DNA of 64,000 nt from positions 1 through 64,000 of the forward strand of contig NZ_STGH01000001.1 in assembly GCF_005222785.1 (NCBI RefSeq), read 5' to 3'. This DNA is from Rhodobacter sp. SY28-1 (GTDB lineage: Bacteria; Pseudomonadota; Alphaproteobacteria; Rhodobacterales; Rhodobacteraceae). Under the pieces are notes generated by a model. That model ran no database searches. It was not told the origin of the DNA and saw nothing but the letters and a program-made list of their open reading frames with translations. This document shows positions 53,938 to 63,277 of this stretch, piece by piece. Each line of letters starts with the position of its first letter. Within the stretch, counting starts at the first letter, position 1. The translations under genes were made by a program, and so were the position numbers.

Positions 53938-54383
53938 GTCTTGCCGTCCTCGACAAACCGGCCCGGCATTTCCACCCGGATCACGCTGTTTGTCCTGATG
54001 TCAGCCGCCAGGTATTCGTTGATATCCGCCCAGAACGCGTCTTGCACGAATGTGAAGTTCCCGATGTCATAATCCGCGTTGGTGCCGTCAAATGTAAAGG
54101 TGAACTGGTTGCCCTGGGGGTCCTTGGGCAGGAAGTTCGGCTCCGTCCCGGGATAGATCCTTATCGTCCAGGTGTAGTCCCGCGTCGTGCTGCCAGTCTC
54201 ATGGCATTCGAGAAACAGCCGCTCGCCCCTGGCATTGTCGACATAGGCAAAGGGGATGCCCCCTTCGTTCGGCCCCACCTGCATCGGCCGCGATCCGCCG
54301 CTGCCGGCCAGGTACATCACCTGCCAGCCCTCTGCCGCGGCCGAGGTTGCACACATCGCCAGTGCTGCCGCAAGTTTCAACAT
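53871..54383 (-). CDS. hypothetical secreted protein
   Basis: A 170-residue protein with a signal peptide (LKLAAALAMCATSAAAEG). The mature part is beta-rich with YVDNARGERLFLECHETG and YRTEFTLAGSTAALNTACPPL; the two cysteines, one near the middle and one near the C-terminus, may form a disulfide. Pattern and signal argue that it is real, and its tail overlaps the DMT gene by 67 bp. I do not recognise the family; it bears a loose likeness to secreted IalB-type proteins. Confidence 0.6.
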   Translation of the reverse strand: MLKLAAALAMCATSAAAEGWQVMYLAGSGGSRPMQVGPNEGGIPFAYVDNARGERLFLECHETGSTTRDYTWTIRIYPGTEPNFLPKDPQGNQFTFTFDGTNADYDIGNFTFVQDAFWADINEYLAADIRTNSVIRVEMPGRFVEDGKTYRTEFTLAGSTAALNTACPPL

Positions 54384-54534
54384 CCCGCCACCATCCCCTG
54401 TCCAGACTGCCGCAGCGAAAGCATATTGCCCTGGTCCTCCGGGAACAGAGCGGATTTCCCTACGTGTTCACACCGGTTGCCCCGCCCGAGCCACGGGCGT
54501 AAAACCCAAGGCATCGCCTGGAAGGAGCCTGCCC

Positions 54535-56052
54535 ATGACCACCCCGAAACCCGTCGTCCTGTGCATCCTTGACGGCTGGGGCATCGGTCCGAACCCGGAA
54601 ACCAGCGCCCCCGCGCAGGCGCAAGTGCCGACCTTCAACCATCTCTGGGCCACCTGTCCGCATGCCACGCTGACGACCTTCGGGCCGGATGTGGGCCTGC
54701 CCACGGGGCAGATGGGGAACTCGGAAGTCGGGCACACCAACATCGGCGCGGGCCGCGTGGTGGCGATGGACCTGGGCGCGATCGACCTTGCGGTCGAGGA
54801 CGGCAGCTTTGCCAAGAACCCGGCGATTGTGGACTTTGCCGCCAAGGTGAAGGCCAAGGGCGGGGTGGCGCATCTGATCGGCGTCATCTCGGACGGCGGG
54901 GTGCATGGGCATGTGAACCATGTGCTCGCGGCCTGCCGGGCGATTGTGGCGCTGGGCGTCCCTGTCGCGCTGCATGCGGTGACGGATGGGCGCGACGTGG
55001 CCCCGTCCTCGGCGCAGGGCTACATGGAGGCGCTGGTCAAGCGGCTGCCCTATGGCGCCAGCATCGCCACGGTGACGGGCCGCTACTGGGCGATGGACCG
55101 CGACAACCGGTGGGAGCGCGTCAGCCGCGCCTACGAAGCGATGGTCCTGGCCCGCGGCGAAACCGCGCCCGACCCGCTGACCGCCATCTCGAACAGCTAC
55201 GGCAAGGGCGAGACGGATGAATTCCTCGCCCCCACGGTGATCGACGGCTACCACGGCGCGCGGGACGGTGATGGCATCTTCTGCCTGAACTTCCGCGCCG
55301 ACCGCGCGCGGGAAATCCTCGCGGCCATCGGCGACCCGGCCTTCACCGCGTTTGACACCGGCACGCGCCCGAACTGGTCGGCGCAGTTGGGAATGGTCGA
55401 ATATTCCGACCTCCACAATGCCTACATGGCCACGGCCTTCCCCAAGCGCGTTCTGGTCAACACCATCGGCGAATGGGTCTCCAGCCACGGGCTGACCCAG
55501 TTCCGCCTGGCGGAAACCGAGAAATACCCGCACGTGACCTTCTTCCTGAACGGCGGCCGCGAGCAGCCCTATCCGGGCGAAGACCGCGCCATGCCGCCCT
55601 CGCCCAAGGTCGCGACCTATGACCTGCAGCCCGAGATGAGCGCGGATCAGGTGTCGGACCATTTCGTTGCGGCCATCGAGAAAGGCTATGACCTGATCGT
55701 CGTCAACTACGCCAACCCCGACATGGTCGGCCATACCGGGTCGCTCCCCGCCGCGATCAAGGCGTGTGAGGCGGTGGACCGTGGGCTTGGCCGGGCCCTG
55801 GCGGCGCTGCAGGCCAAAGGCGGGGCGATGATCGTGACGGCAGACCACGGCAACTGCGAGGTGATGGTCGACCCCGTCACCGGCGGGCCACACACCGCCC
55901 ATACCACGAACCCGGTCCCGGTCATCCTGGTGGGTGGGCCGGATGGCGCCACCCTACGGACCGGCCGCCTGGCTGACCTCGCCCCCACGCTTCTGCAACT
56001 GATGGGCCTGCCGCAGCCGCCCGAGATGACGGGACAGACGCTCATCGCATGA
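54535..56052 (+). CDS. gpmI: 2,3-bisphosphoglycerate-independent phosphoglycerate mutase
   Basis: A 505-residue iPGM. LCILDGWGIG holds the first metal aspartate, GQMGNSEVGHTNIGAG the nucleophilic serine, DGRDVAPSSA and VTGRYWAMDRDNRWERV the substrate lid, and MIVTADHGNCE the metal-binding DHG. It interconverts 3- and 2-phosphoglycerate in glycolysis and gluconeogenesis using manganese. AAGGAG lies before the ATG. Its stop overlaps the envC start (ATGA), placing it first in a four-gene unit with cell-envelope genes. Confidence 0.95.
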   Translation: MTTPKPVVLCILDGWGIGPNPETSAPAQAQVPTFNHLWATCPHATLTTFGPDVGLPTGQMGNSEVGHTNIGAGRVVAMDLGAIDLAVEDGSFAKNPAIVDFAAKVKAKGGVAHLIGVISDGGVHGHVNHVLAACRAIVALGVPVALHAVTDGRDVAPSSAQGYMEALVKRLPYGASIATVTGRYWAMDRDNRWERVSRAYEAMVLARGETAPDPLTAISNSYGKGETDEFLAPTVIDGYHGARDGDGIFCLNFRADRAREILAAIGDPAFTAFDTGTRPNWSAQLGMVEYSDLHNAYMATAFPKRVLVNTIGEWVSSHGLTQFRLAETEKYPHVTFFLNGGREQPYPGEDRAMPPSPKVATYDLQPEMSADQVSDHFVAAIEKGYDLIVVNYANPDMVGHTGSLPAAIKACEAVDRGLGRALAALQAKGGAMIVTADHGNCEVMVDPVTGGPHTAHTTNPVPVILVGGPDGATLRTGRLADLAPTLLQLMGLPQPPEMTGQTLIA

Positions 56053-57164
56053 TCCGCGCTGCCGCCCTTCTGGTCCTCCTCGCTCTGCCCCTGCGGGCCG
56101 AAACCGTGGCCGAACAGGCGGCGAAGGCGTCCGCCGACCTGCAACAGGCCGTTGCCGCGCTGGAAGGCGCGACCGAAGCGCGGGACCGGGTGGCGGCGCT
56201 AAGCCAGACGATCCGCGCCTACGAGTCAGGCCTTGGCGCCCTGCGGTCTGCCTTGCGTGAGGCAGCCCTGCGCGAGGCCACCCTGACCCGCGCCTTCGAG
56301 GCCAAGCGCGACGGGATCGGGCGGCTTCTGGGCGTGCTGGCGACGATGGAGGCGAACCCTGGGCCGCTGCTGCTTCTGCACCCCGACGGGGCGCTGGGCA
56401 CGGCGCGGTCGGGGATGATCCTGGCAGACGTGACCCCGGCGCTTCAGTCCGAGGCGCTGGTGCTGAAGGCGGAACTGCAGGAACTCTCCGACCTCCGCGC
56501 CCTGCAACTGTCGGCGGGCGAGGTGCTGGAACGCGGACTGGCGACGGCCCAGACCGCCCGCACGGCCTTGTCGCAGGCCATTTCGGACCGGACCGACCTG
56601 CCGAAACGATTCACCGAAGACCCCGAGGTGCTGAAGGGGCTTCTGGACAGCGCCGATACGCTGGACGCCTTTGCCGCAGGCCTGTCGCCCGATGCCGAGG
56701 CCGGGACCAGCTTTGCCGGGGAAAAGGGCCGCCTGCCTCTGCCCGTCCTGGGCACCGTCCTGCGCCGCCCGAATGAGGCCGACGCCTCCAATGTCCGCCG
56801 CCCCGGCGTGACACTGGCCACCCAGGCCCGCGCCCTGGTGACCGCGCCCTGGCCCGCCACGATCCGCTTTCGCGGGCCGCTTCTGGACTACGGAAATGTG
56901 ATGATCCTTGAACCCGGCGACGGCTATCTTCTGGTGCTTTCGGGGATGGAAACCCTGTATGGCGAAGTGGGAGAAGTCGTGGCGGCAGAGGCCCCTCTTG
57001 GCTTGATGGGAGGATCGGCGGGCACGACCGCGGAATTCGTGACCCTGGGCCCAGATGGGTCTGGCGGGCGCGATACGGAAACGCTTTATATGGAACTCAG
57101 ACAGGGCGCGCAGCCCGTGGACCCGATGCCGTGGTTCGCAAGCCTCGCCCGCACAGGAGACTGA
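56049..57164 (+). CDS. EnvC-like murein hydrolase activator (degenerate M23)
   Basis: A 371-residue protein with a signal peptide (IRAAALLVLLALPLRAE), a long coiled coil (about residues 20-180) and a C-terminal LytM/M23-like domain (LVTAPWPATIRFRGPLLDYGNVMILEPGDGYLLVLSGM). The expected zinc ligands H-x-x-x-D and H-x-H are missing, as in EnvC, so it should activate an amidase rather than cut peptidoglycan. It follows gpmI with a 4-bp overlap and precedes the protease by 5 bp. Confidence 0.88.
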   Translation: MIRAAALLVLLALPLRAETVAEQAAKASADLQQAVAALEGATEARDRVAALSQTIRAYESGLGALRSALREAALREATLTRAFEAKRDGIGRLLGVLATMEANPGPLLLLHPDGALGTARSGMILADVTPALQSEALVLKAELQELSDLRALQLSAGEVLERGLATAQTARTALSQAISDRTDLPKRFTEDPEVLKGLLDSADTLDAFAAGLSPDAEAGTSFAGEKGRLPLPVLGTVLRRPNEADASNVRRPGVTLATQARALVTAPWPATIRFRGPLLDYGNVMILEPGDGYLLVLSGMETLYGEVGEVVAAEAPLGLMGGSAGTTAEFVTLGPDGSGGRDTETLYMELRQGAQPVDPMPWFASLARTGD

Positions 57165-57169
57165 CGAGC

Positions 57170-58519
57170 ATGAAGAAGCATGTGATGGCCGCCCTTGCCG
57201 GAACCGTGGCCGGGGTCGTGGCAACCACCCAGATCGCCGGTCCCCTTGTCGCGCAAGAGGCAGTACCGCAAAGTTCGATCTACGAACAACTTGACCTGTT
57301 CGGCGACATCTTCGAACGCGTCCGCGCCCAGTATGTCGAGGAAGTCCCGACCGAAGAACTGGTGACCGCCGCGATCAACGGCATGCTGACCTCGCTTGAC
57401 CCGCATTCCAGCTATCTGTCCGCCAAGGATTTCGAGGACATGCAGGTCCAGACCCGGGGCGAATTCGGCGGACTGGGGATCGAGGTCACCCAGGAAGAGG
57501 GCTTCATCAAGGTCATCGCGCCGATGGACGATACTCCGGCCGACAAGGCAGGGATCCTGGCCGGCGACTACATCACCCATGTCGACGGCGAGGCGGTGTC
57601 AGGTCTGCTGCTTGACGACGCGGTGGGAAAGATGCGCGGCCCGATCGGATCGGAGATCATCATCACCGTCGTCCGGCAGGGCACACCCGAACCCTTCGAC
57701 GTCTCGATCATCCGCGACACGATCAAGCTGACCGCGGTCCGGGGCAGGGTCGTCGGCAAGACCGTGGTCCTGCGGATCACCACCTTCAACGACCAGACCA
57801 CCTCCGGCCTGAATACCGAGCTGAAGAAGGCCCTGGAGGAATTGGGCGGGTTGGAGAACCTCGATGGCGTGGTCATCGACCTGCGCAACAACCCGGGCGG
57901 CCTTCTGAACGAGGCGATCACGGTGTCGGACGCCTTCCTCGACAAGGGCGAGATCGTGTCCACCCGCGGTCGCGCGCAGGGAAGTGGCGAGCGTTACAAT
58001 GCCCAGGCGGGCGACCTGATCGAGGGCAAGCCGATCGTGCTCTTGATCAACGGCGGCTCGGCTTCGGCGTCGGAAATCGTCGCGGGGGCGCTGCAGGACC
58101 ATCGCCGGGCCATCGTCGTCGGCACCAAGAGCTTCGGCAAGGGCTCGGTCCAGACGCTGATCCCGCTGCGCGGCGACGGGGCGATGCGCCTGACCACCGC
58201 GCGCTACTACACACCCTCGGGCCGGTCGATCCAGGCGTTGGGGATTTCGCCGGATATCGTCGTGCAGCAGCCGGTCCCCGAACCCGTCGATCCGAACGCC
58301 CCGGCGGAAGAGAAAAGCGCAGCCCTGCGTGAGCGGTCCGAAGCCGACCTGCGCGGTGCGATCACCAATGACTCGATGACGGACGAGGAAAAGCGGCTCT
58401 ACGAGGAAGAACTTACCCGGGCGGAAGAATCCGCCAAGCTGCGGGATGAGGATTACCAGCTGGCCTATGCGGTCGACATCATCAAGGGCCTGACCGCCAT
58501 AGCTCCGGACGCGCCCTGA
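57170..58519 (+). CDS. ctpA: S41 family carboxyl-terminal processing protease
   Basis: A 449-residue periplasmic protease with a signal peptide, a PDZ domain (about residues 95-175, [24 protein letters not shown]) and an S41 catalytic core: [12 protein letters not shown], the nucleophile in [15 protein letters not shown] and the lysine in [13 protein letters not shown]. It trims envelope proteins and, with an EnvC-type partner upstream, may regulate peptidoglycan hydrolases. The ATG at 57170 lies 5 bp after the envC stop. Confidence 0.92.
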   Translation: MKKHVMAALAGTVAGVVATTQIAGPLVAQEAVPQSSIYEQLDLFGDIFERVRAQYVEEVPTEELVTAAINGMLTSLDPHSSYLSAKDFEDMQVQTRGEFGGLGIEVTQEEGFIKVIAPMDDTPADKAGILAGDYITHVDGEAVSGLLLDDAVGKMRGPIGSEIIITVVRQGTPEPFDVSIIRDTIKLTAVRGRVVGKTVVLRITTFNDQTTSGLNTELKKALEELGGLENLDGVVIDLRNNPGGLLNEAITVSDAFLDKGEIVSTRGRAQGSGERYNAQAGDLIEGKPIVLLINGGSASASEIVAGALQDHRRAIVVGTKSFGKGSVQTLIPLRGDGAMRLTTARYYTPSGRSIQALGISPDIVVQQPVPEPVDPNAPAEEKSAALRERSEADLRGAITNDSMTDEEKRLYEEELTRAEESAKLRDEDYQLAYAVDIIKGLTAIAPDAP

Positions 58520-58523
58520 CCCG

Positions 58524-59003
58524 ATGGCCGATCCGGAAAGCCTTCCCTACCGGCCCTGCGTGGGCGTGGTGCTGATCGACGCCCGCGGCATGGTCTTTGC
58601 CGGGCAACGGATCGACAGCCCCACCCCCGCCTGGCAGATGCCGCAGGGCGGGATCGACGAGGGCGAAAAGCCGCGCGAGGCCGCCTATCGCGAGCTGTGG
58701 GAAGAAACCGGCGTCACCCGTGACAAGGTGGAATTCGTCGGCAAGACCCACGGCTGGGTGACCTACGACCTGCCGCCCGAGCTTCTGGGCAAGGTCTGGG
58801 GTGGCAAATATCGCGGCCAGAAGCAGAAATGGTTCCTGTTCCGCTTCAAGGGCACGGATGCGGACGTGAAGATCGCGACCGACCACCCGGAATTTTCCAC
58901 CTGGCGCTGGATCCTGGCCGACGAGATGGTGGAGTCGATCGTCCCCTTCAAACGCGCGGTCTACGAGGAAGTCATCCGCAGCTTCCGCGCCTACCTCGCC
59001 TGA
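58524..59003 (+). CDS. rppH: RNA pyrophosphohydrolase
   Basis: A 159-residue Nudix hydrolase. [39 protein letters not shown] (Nudix box) and [14 protein letters not shown] are RppH hallmarks. It removes pyrophosphate from the 5' end of RNAs to start decay. It lies 4 bp after the ctpA stop and closes the gpmI-envC-ctpA-rppH unit, which ends at the inverted repeat at 59019-59065. Confidence 0.94.
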   Translation: MADPESLPYRPCVGVVLIDARGMVFAGQRIDSPTPAWQMPQGGIDEGEKPREAAYRELWEETGVTRDKVEFVGKTHGWVTYDLPPELLGKVWGGKYRGQKQKWFLFRFKGTDADVKIATDHPEFSTWRWILADEMVESIVPFKRAVYEEVIRSFRAYLA

Positions 59004-59018
59004 CGCCTCCTGCGTATC

Positions 59019-59065
59019 GACTTCGTCTCCTCGTCGGGCGGACGCCAGCGAGGAGTGACGAAGTC
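59019..59065 (+). terminator. long inverted repeat after rppH
   Basis: GACTTCGTCTCCTCG (59019-59033) pairs with CGAGGAGTGACGAAGTC (59049-59065) with a 2-nt bulge and 15-nt loop, starting 16 bp after the stop. Probably a transcript end without a T-run. The rest of the 298-bp gap to sat/cysC has only a CCCCGC/GCGGGG hairpin (59256-59274) near the next ATG. Confidence 0.55.
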
Positions 59066-59301
59066 ATCGACGAGCGGTATGGCAGAGAACAGAATTCCGA
59101 AACTTCGCAGAAAACGCGCGTTGACGGGAAATCCGTCGCGCACGTCGCGGCAGCGTAGAACCGTTGCCCAACCGCGGCATGTGCCCCGCGATTTCCGCCT
59201 TATCTGCGCAAAATCCCCTGCATTCGCTTGATGTCGCCCCCCCGGTCGGGCTACGCCCCGCGCAACTGGCGGGGTATCCGCCGCGCTGAAAGGTTGCCCG
59301 A

Positions 59302-61008
59302 ATGCAATTGCAGAACCACGCCCCGATCCCCGAACTCTACGTCTCCTACGACTCGGCCCAGAAGCTGAAGGCCGAGGCCGGGAACCTGCCCTCGTGGGAC
59401 CTGACCCCACGGCAGATCTGCGACCTCGAACTTCTGATGAACGGCGGGTTCAACCCGCTGAAGGGATTCATGGGGCAGGCGGACTATGACGGCGTCGTCG
59501 CCGACATGCGCCTTGCGGACGGCACGCTCTGGCCGATGCCGATCACGCTGGACGTCACTGAGGCCTTTGCCGACAAGGTCGAACCCGGACAGGACATCGC
59601 CCTGCGCGACCAGGAAGGCGTGATCCTTGCCATCCTGTCGATTAGCGACAAGTGGATCCCCAACAAATCCGTGGAGGCCGAGGGCGTCTTCGGCGCCGAC
59701 GATCTCGCCCACCCGGCGGTGAACTACCTGCACAACGTGGCGGGCAAGGTCTATCTCGGCGGCCCGGTGATTGGCATCCAGCAGCCGGTCCACTACGACT
59801 TCAAGGCCCGCCGCGACACGCCGAATGAACTCCGCGCCTTCTTCCGCAAGATGGGCTGGCGCAAGATCGTCGCCTTCCAGACCCGCAACCCCCTGCACCG
59901 CGCGCACCAGGAACTGACCTTCCGCGCCGCGCGCGAGGCCGAGGCGAACCTCTTGATCCACCCCGTCGTCGGCATGACCAAGCCCGGCGACGTCGACCAC
60001 TTCACCCGCGTCCGCTGCTATGAGGCAGTGCTGGACAAGTATCCAGCCCAGACCACCGCGCTGTCGCTTCTGAACCTCGCCATGCGCATGGGTGGCCCGC
60101 GTGAGGCCGTCTGGCACGGGATCATCCGTCGCAACCACGGCTGCACCCACATGATCGTCGGCCGTGACCACGCTGGCCCCGGCAAGAATTCTCAGGGCAA
60201 GGATTTCTACGATCCCTACGCCGCGCAGGAGCTCTTCGCCCAGCACGCCAAGGAAATCGGCATCGAGATGGTTGACTTCAAGCACATGGTCTATGTGCAG
60301 GAGAAGGCCCAGTACTACCCGGCAAACGAGATCCCGGAAGGCTCGACCGTCCTCGACATCTCGGGCACCGAACTGCGCCGCCGCCTGCGCGAAGGCCTGG
60401 ACATCCCGGAATGGTTCTCGTTCCCCGAGGTCGTCAACGAACTCCGCAAGACCTCGCCTGCCCGGTCCAAGCAGGGCTTCACGGTGTTCTTCACCGGCCT
60501 GTCCGGGTCCGGCAAATCCACCATCGCCAACGCGCTGATGGTCAAGCTGATGGAGATGGGCGGGCGTCCCGTCACGCTCCTCGACGGTGACGTGGTGCGG
60601 AAACACCTGTCCTCGGAACTCGGCTTCTCCAAGGAACACCGCGACATCAACATCAAGCGGATCGGCTATGTCGCCTCCGAGATCACCAAGAACGGCGGCA
60701 TCGCGATCTGCGCGCCCATCGCGCCTTACACCGCGACCCGCCGCGCCGTGCGCGAGATGATCGAGGCCTACGGCGCCTTCGTCGAGGTCCATGTCGCCAC
60801 CAGCATCGAGGAATGCGAACGCCGTGATCGCAAGGGCCTCTACAAGCTGGCGCGTGAGGGCAAGATCAAGGAATTCACCGGGATCTCCGACCCCTACGAA
60901 GCCCCGACCCAGGCCGAACTGGTGGTGGACACCGAAAATGTCGACGTCGACCACTGCGCGCACCAGGTGCTCTTGAAGCTGGAGCAGATGGGCCTGATCC
61001 GCGCCTGA
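59302..61008 (+). CDS. bifunctional sulfate adenylyltransferase/adenylylsulfate kinase
   Basis: A 568-residue fusion. Residues 1-390 are an ATP sulfurylase of the archaeal/Sat type, with QTRNPLHRAH, GRDHAGPGKN and ISGTELRRRL. Residues 395-568 are an APS kinase with P-loop GLSGSGKST and ICAPIAPY. Together they convert sulfate to PAPS for assimilation, channelling APS between domains. The ATG at 59302 is preceded by GAAAGG. It stands alone between the inverted repeat and a strong terminator. Confidence 0.95.
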   Translation: MQLQNHAPIPELYVSYDSAQKLKAEAGNLPSWDLTPRQICDLELLMNGGFNPLKGFMGQADYDGVVADMRLADGTLWPMPITLDVTEAFADKVEPGQDIALRDQEGVILAILSISDKWIPNKSVEAEGVFGADDLAHPAVNYLHNVAGKVYLGGPVIGIQQPVHYDFKARRDTPNELRAFFRKMGWRKIVAFQTRNPLHRAHQELTFRAAREAEANLLIHPVVGMTKPGDVDHFTRVRCYEAVLDKYPAQTTALSLLNLAMRMGGPREAVWHGIIRRNHGCTHMIVGRDHAGPGKNSQGKDFYDPYAAQELFAQHAKEIGIEMVDFKHMVYVQEKAQYYPANEIPEGSTVLDISGTELRRRLREGLDIPEWFSFPEVVNELRKTSPARSKQGFTVFFTGLSGSGKSTIANALMVKLMEMGGRPVTLLDGDVVRKHLSSELGFSKEHRDINIKRIGYVASEITKNGGIAICAPIAPYTATRRAVREMIEAYGAFVEVHVATSIEECERRDRKGLYKLAREGKIKEFTGISDPYEAPTQAELVVDTENVDVDHCAHQVLLKLEQMGLIRA

Positions 61009-61024
61009 TCCCGCCTTGAAACCA

Positions 61025-61055
61025 AAAGGCCGCGTCCCAGGGGGGCGCGGCCTTT
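61025..61055. terminator. bidirectional terminator between sat-cysC and cytochrome b561
   Basis: AAAGGCCGCG (61025-61034) pairs perfectly with CGCGGCCTTT (61046-61055), giving a stem with A on one flank and T on the other. It lies between two convergent stops (61008 and 61061) and can end both transcripts. Confidence 0.85.
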
Positions 61056-61060
61056 GTCAT

Positions 61061-61534
61061 TCATTCCGCCTTCATCATCCGGCGCAGAAGGCCGTCCTTC
61101 AGAACATACTGGTGATACAACGCCATCAGCGCATGGCCTAGGACGACCAGCATCAGGAGGTTCGCGGCAAGCCCGTGGACCTCGCCCACGTCCAGCCCCA
61201 GGAAAAAGACGCTGGCACCGCCCAGGGGCACCGCGACCATCAGCAGATAGATCAGCCGATGGCCCCAGTCCGCCGCCATCACCGAAACGCTTCCCGGTGC
61301 ACCGGGGGCAGCGGGAGCGCCGCGCGACAGCCGGACGACAATCCGCACGATCACCAGCGTCAGGATCGCAAGGCCAAAGGCCACATGCGGCACAAAGCCC
61401 GCAACTCCACCATCCTCGACGGCCTCCATCGCCTCTTCCGCCCCCTCGCCTGACAACCAGGCGACAAGGATCAGGACGGCGATGATCCAGTGCAGGGCGA
61501 TCTGCAGCCCCGAGTATCCGGTAGTGGTTTTCAA
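61061..61534 (-). CDS. cytochrome b561-family protein
   Basis: A 157-residue four-helix membrane protein. Histidines in LQIALHWIIA, FVPHVAFGLA and the last helix (EVHGLAANLL, LGHALMALYHQYVLKDG) are placed to bind two b hemes, as in CybB. It moves electrons from quinol or superoxide; the partner is unknown. It is the only gene on this strand before DUF1150 and uses the terminator at 61025-61055. Confidence 0.88.
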   Translation of the reverse strand: MKTTTGYSGLQIALHWIIAVLILVAWLSGEGAEEAMEAVEDGGVAGFVPHVAFGLAILTLVIVRIVVRLSRGAPAAPGAPGSVSVMAADWGHRLIYLLMVAVPLGGASVFFLGLDVGEVHGLAANLLMLVVLGHALMALYHQYVLKDGLLRRMMKAE

Positions 61535-61626
61535 GACGAACCTCCGTTGACGCTTACTCCGCTTACGATCAAGCGTAGCGGTTCCGTCGCGGAAGGCCAG
61601 TCAATGCTGGCTGCTGGGCCGGGGTA

Positions 61627-61857
61627 TCAGTGCACGCTTACAGGGGTGTAGTCGTGTTCGCGCGCCAGATGGAAGGCGAGCCTCTTGTCCGCGACCAGCG
61701 CAAGCTGCTGGCCATCGGCGCCGTGCACCGACCAGATCACCCGTGCGTCGCCCAACTGCTCGCGCACGTCATCCGGCAGGTCATCCACCGCAACCTCGCG
61801 CACATAGACGATGCGGTCCGTGCCCTGCGGCAATCCGTTGAATGGCGTATTCATCAT
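61627..61857 (-). CDS. DUF1150 family protein
   Basis: A 76-residue protein with REVAVDDLPDDVREQL and a C-terminal LALVADKRLAFHLAREHDYTPVSVH, the recognisable DUF1150 ending. Function unknown. Its ATG overlaps the Hsp20 stop by 4 bp, so it is translated from the heat-shock mRNA; the pairing is common in alphaproteobacteria as far as I know, which suggests a stress role. Confidence 0.85.
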   Translation of the reverse strand: MMNTPFNGLPQGTDRIVYVREVAVDDLPDDVREQLGDARVIWSVHGADGQQLALVADKRLAFHLAREHDYTPVSVH

Positions 61858-62291
61858 TTGCCCCCTTTCTGGCTGGCATCCTTGCGACCGATCCGGATCG
61901 TCTGGACCACGGTTTCCGGCACATGGCGGTGCAGGTCGACGTGGAGAAGCCCGTTCTCCATCGTGGCCCCTGCAACCTCAACGCCGTCGGCGAGCACAAA
62001 GCTCCGCTGAAACGCGCGGGACGCGATGCCCCGGTGCAGGAACACCCGGTCGCCCGTGTCTTCGGCCTGACGGCCACGAACGACAAGCTGCCGGTCCTCG
62101 ACGGTGATCGACAAGTCCTCCTCGCGGAAGCCCGCGACCGCCAGCGTGATCCGGTAGGCGTTTTCCGCCACCGCCTCGATGTTGAACGGAGGATAGCCCT
62201 CGGCCCCCGATTTCGCGGTGCGTTCCACCAGCCGTTCCAGCTGCTCGAACCCCAGAAGATACGGGTGGGCCCCAAAGCTTAACTTCGTCAT
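61854..62291 (-). CDS. Hsp20 family small heat shock protein
   Basis: A 145-residue IbpA-type chaperone. The alpha-crystallin domain runs from about residue 35 to 130 (YPPFNIEAVAENAYRITLAVAGF, then FLHRGIASRAFQRSFVLADGVEV and ENGLLHVDL). It holds unfolding proteins for Hsp70/ClpB. The ATG at 62291 has AAGGAC upstream. Expression should be RpoH-driven by the promoter at 62359-62387. DUF1150 follows with overlap. Confidence 0.93.
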   Translation of the reverse strand: MTKLSFGAHPYLLGFEQLERLVERTAKSGAEGYPPFNIEAVAENAYRITLAVAGFREEDLSITVEDRQLVVRGRQAEDTGDRVFLHRGIASRAFQRSFVLADGVEVAGATMENGLLHVDLHRHVPETVVQTIRIGRKDASQKGGK

Positions 62292-62358
62292 CGGACAGTC
62301 CTTGGCATAAGCGACGGTTCGGTCTGCGCGGCCCTGGATCAGGCACCGCACGGGTTGA

Positions 62359-62387
62359 ATATGGGGCGGGCAGGTCAGGCCCGCAAG
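62359..62387 (-). promoter_or_regulatory. RpoH (sigma-32)-type promoter of the hsp20 operon
   Basis: Read on the minus strand, CTTGCG (-35, 62382-62387) is followed after 15 bp by CCCCATAT (-10, 62359-62366). The -10 matches the sigma-32 consensus CCCCAT-N-T fully and the -35 matches CTTGAA at four of six. It would start transcription about 60 bp before the Hsp20 ATG. Confidence 0.75.
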
Positions 62388-62503
62388 GCCCAGCTATCCG
62401 GCGAGAGCAGGCGCTTTCCACGCGATTTTCGCCAGAAACCTTCCCGCAGCGGCAGAGCTTTCCTATATCCTACGGCAAAGGCAGGAACCGATTCGCCAGA
62501 CCC

Positions 62504-62722
62504 ATGAACGCGCCCACCGAACTCAGCCACGACGAAATGCTTGGCATCCGGCTTGAAGTCCTGCGTCGCGAACACCGCGACCTGGATGAGGCCATCCATG
62601 CGCTGGAGCAGACCGGCCGTCCAGATGCGCTGACCCTGCGCCGCCTGAAAAAGCAGAAGCTGGCGCTGAAGGACCAGATCGTGAAGATCGAGGATATGCT
62701 GATCCCCGATATCATCGCCTGA
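62504..62722 (+). CDS. YdcH/DUF465 family protein
   Basis: A 72-residue, highly charged, all-helical protein (VLRREHRDLDEAIHALEQTG and TLRRLKKQKLALKDQIVKIED), a predicted antiparallel coiled-coil hairpin. DUF465/YdcH members are abundant in alphaproteobacteria but unassigned. It stands alone between the hsp20 promoter and purE. Confidence 0.85.
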   Translation: MNAPTELSHDEMLGIRLEVLRREHRDLDEAIHALEQTGRPDALTLRRLKKQKLALKDQIVKIEDMLIPDIIA

Positions 62723-62797
62723 TTGCCCCGTCTCGCGCCTTAGACTTGCCCCTGCGCCCGCGCCAAGGTAATCGCCCCTGAAACCAAGGGGGCACGC

Positions 62798-63277
62798 ATG
62801 GCCGTATCCGTCGGAATCATCATGGGGTCGCAAAGCGACTGGCCGACGATGAAGGCTGCGGCTGAAATCCTGGACGAGCTTGGCATCGCCTATGAGGCGA
62901 AGATCGTCAGCGCCCACCGCACCCCTGACCGCCTCTGGGACTATGGCAAGACCGCCGTCCAGCGCGGGTTGAAGGTCATCATCGCAGGCGCGGGCGGCGC
63001 GGCGCACCTTCCCGGGATGATGGCGTCCAAGACCCGCGTTCCGGTGATCGGCGTCCCGGTGCAGACCAAGGCGCTGTCCGGCGTCGACTCGCTCTATTCG
63101 ATCCTGCAGATGCCCAAGGGCTATCCTGTCGCCACCATGGCGATCGGCGGGGCGGCGAATGCGGGCCTGATGGCCGCCGCGATCCTTGCGACGTCCGACC
63201 CAGCCGTTGCGGCGAAACTCGACGCCTGGCGGGAGGCCCTGTCCGCCTCTATCCCCGAGGAGCCGAAGGATGACTGA
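62798..63277 (+). CDS. purE: 5-(carboxyamino)imidazole ribonucleotide mutase
   Basis: A 159-residue class I Pur[25 protein letters not shown] with the catalytic histidine, and [11 protein letters not shown] are diagnostic. It moves the carboxylate from N5-CAIR to give CAIR in purine synthesis. Its stop overlaps the purK start by 8 bp. Confidence 0.96.
   Translation: MAVSVGIIMGSQSDWPTMKAAAEILDELGIAYEAKIVSAHRTPDRLWDYGKTAVQRGLKVIIAGAGGAAHLPGMMASKTRVPVIGVPVQTKALSGVDSLYSILQMPKGYPVATMAIGGAANAGLMAAAILATSDPAVAAKLDAWREALSASIPEEPKDD

Noticed and set aside
59066-59301. SAM-type riboswitch ahead of the sulfate activation gene
   Set aside because: I looked for SAM-II or SAM/SAH-like cores and saw only a simple GC hairpin near the start codon.
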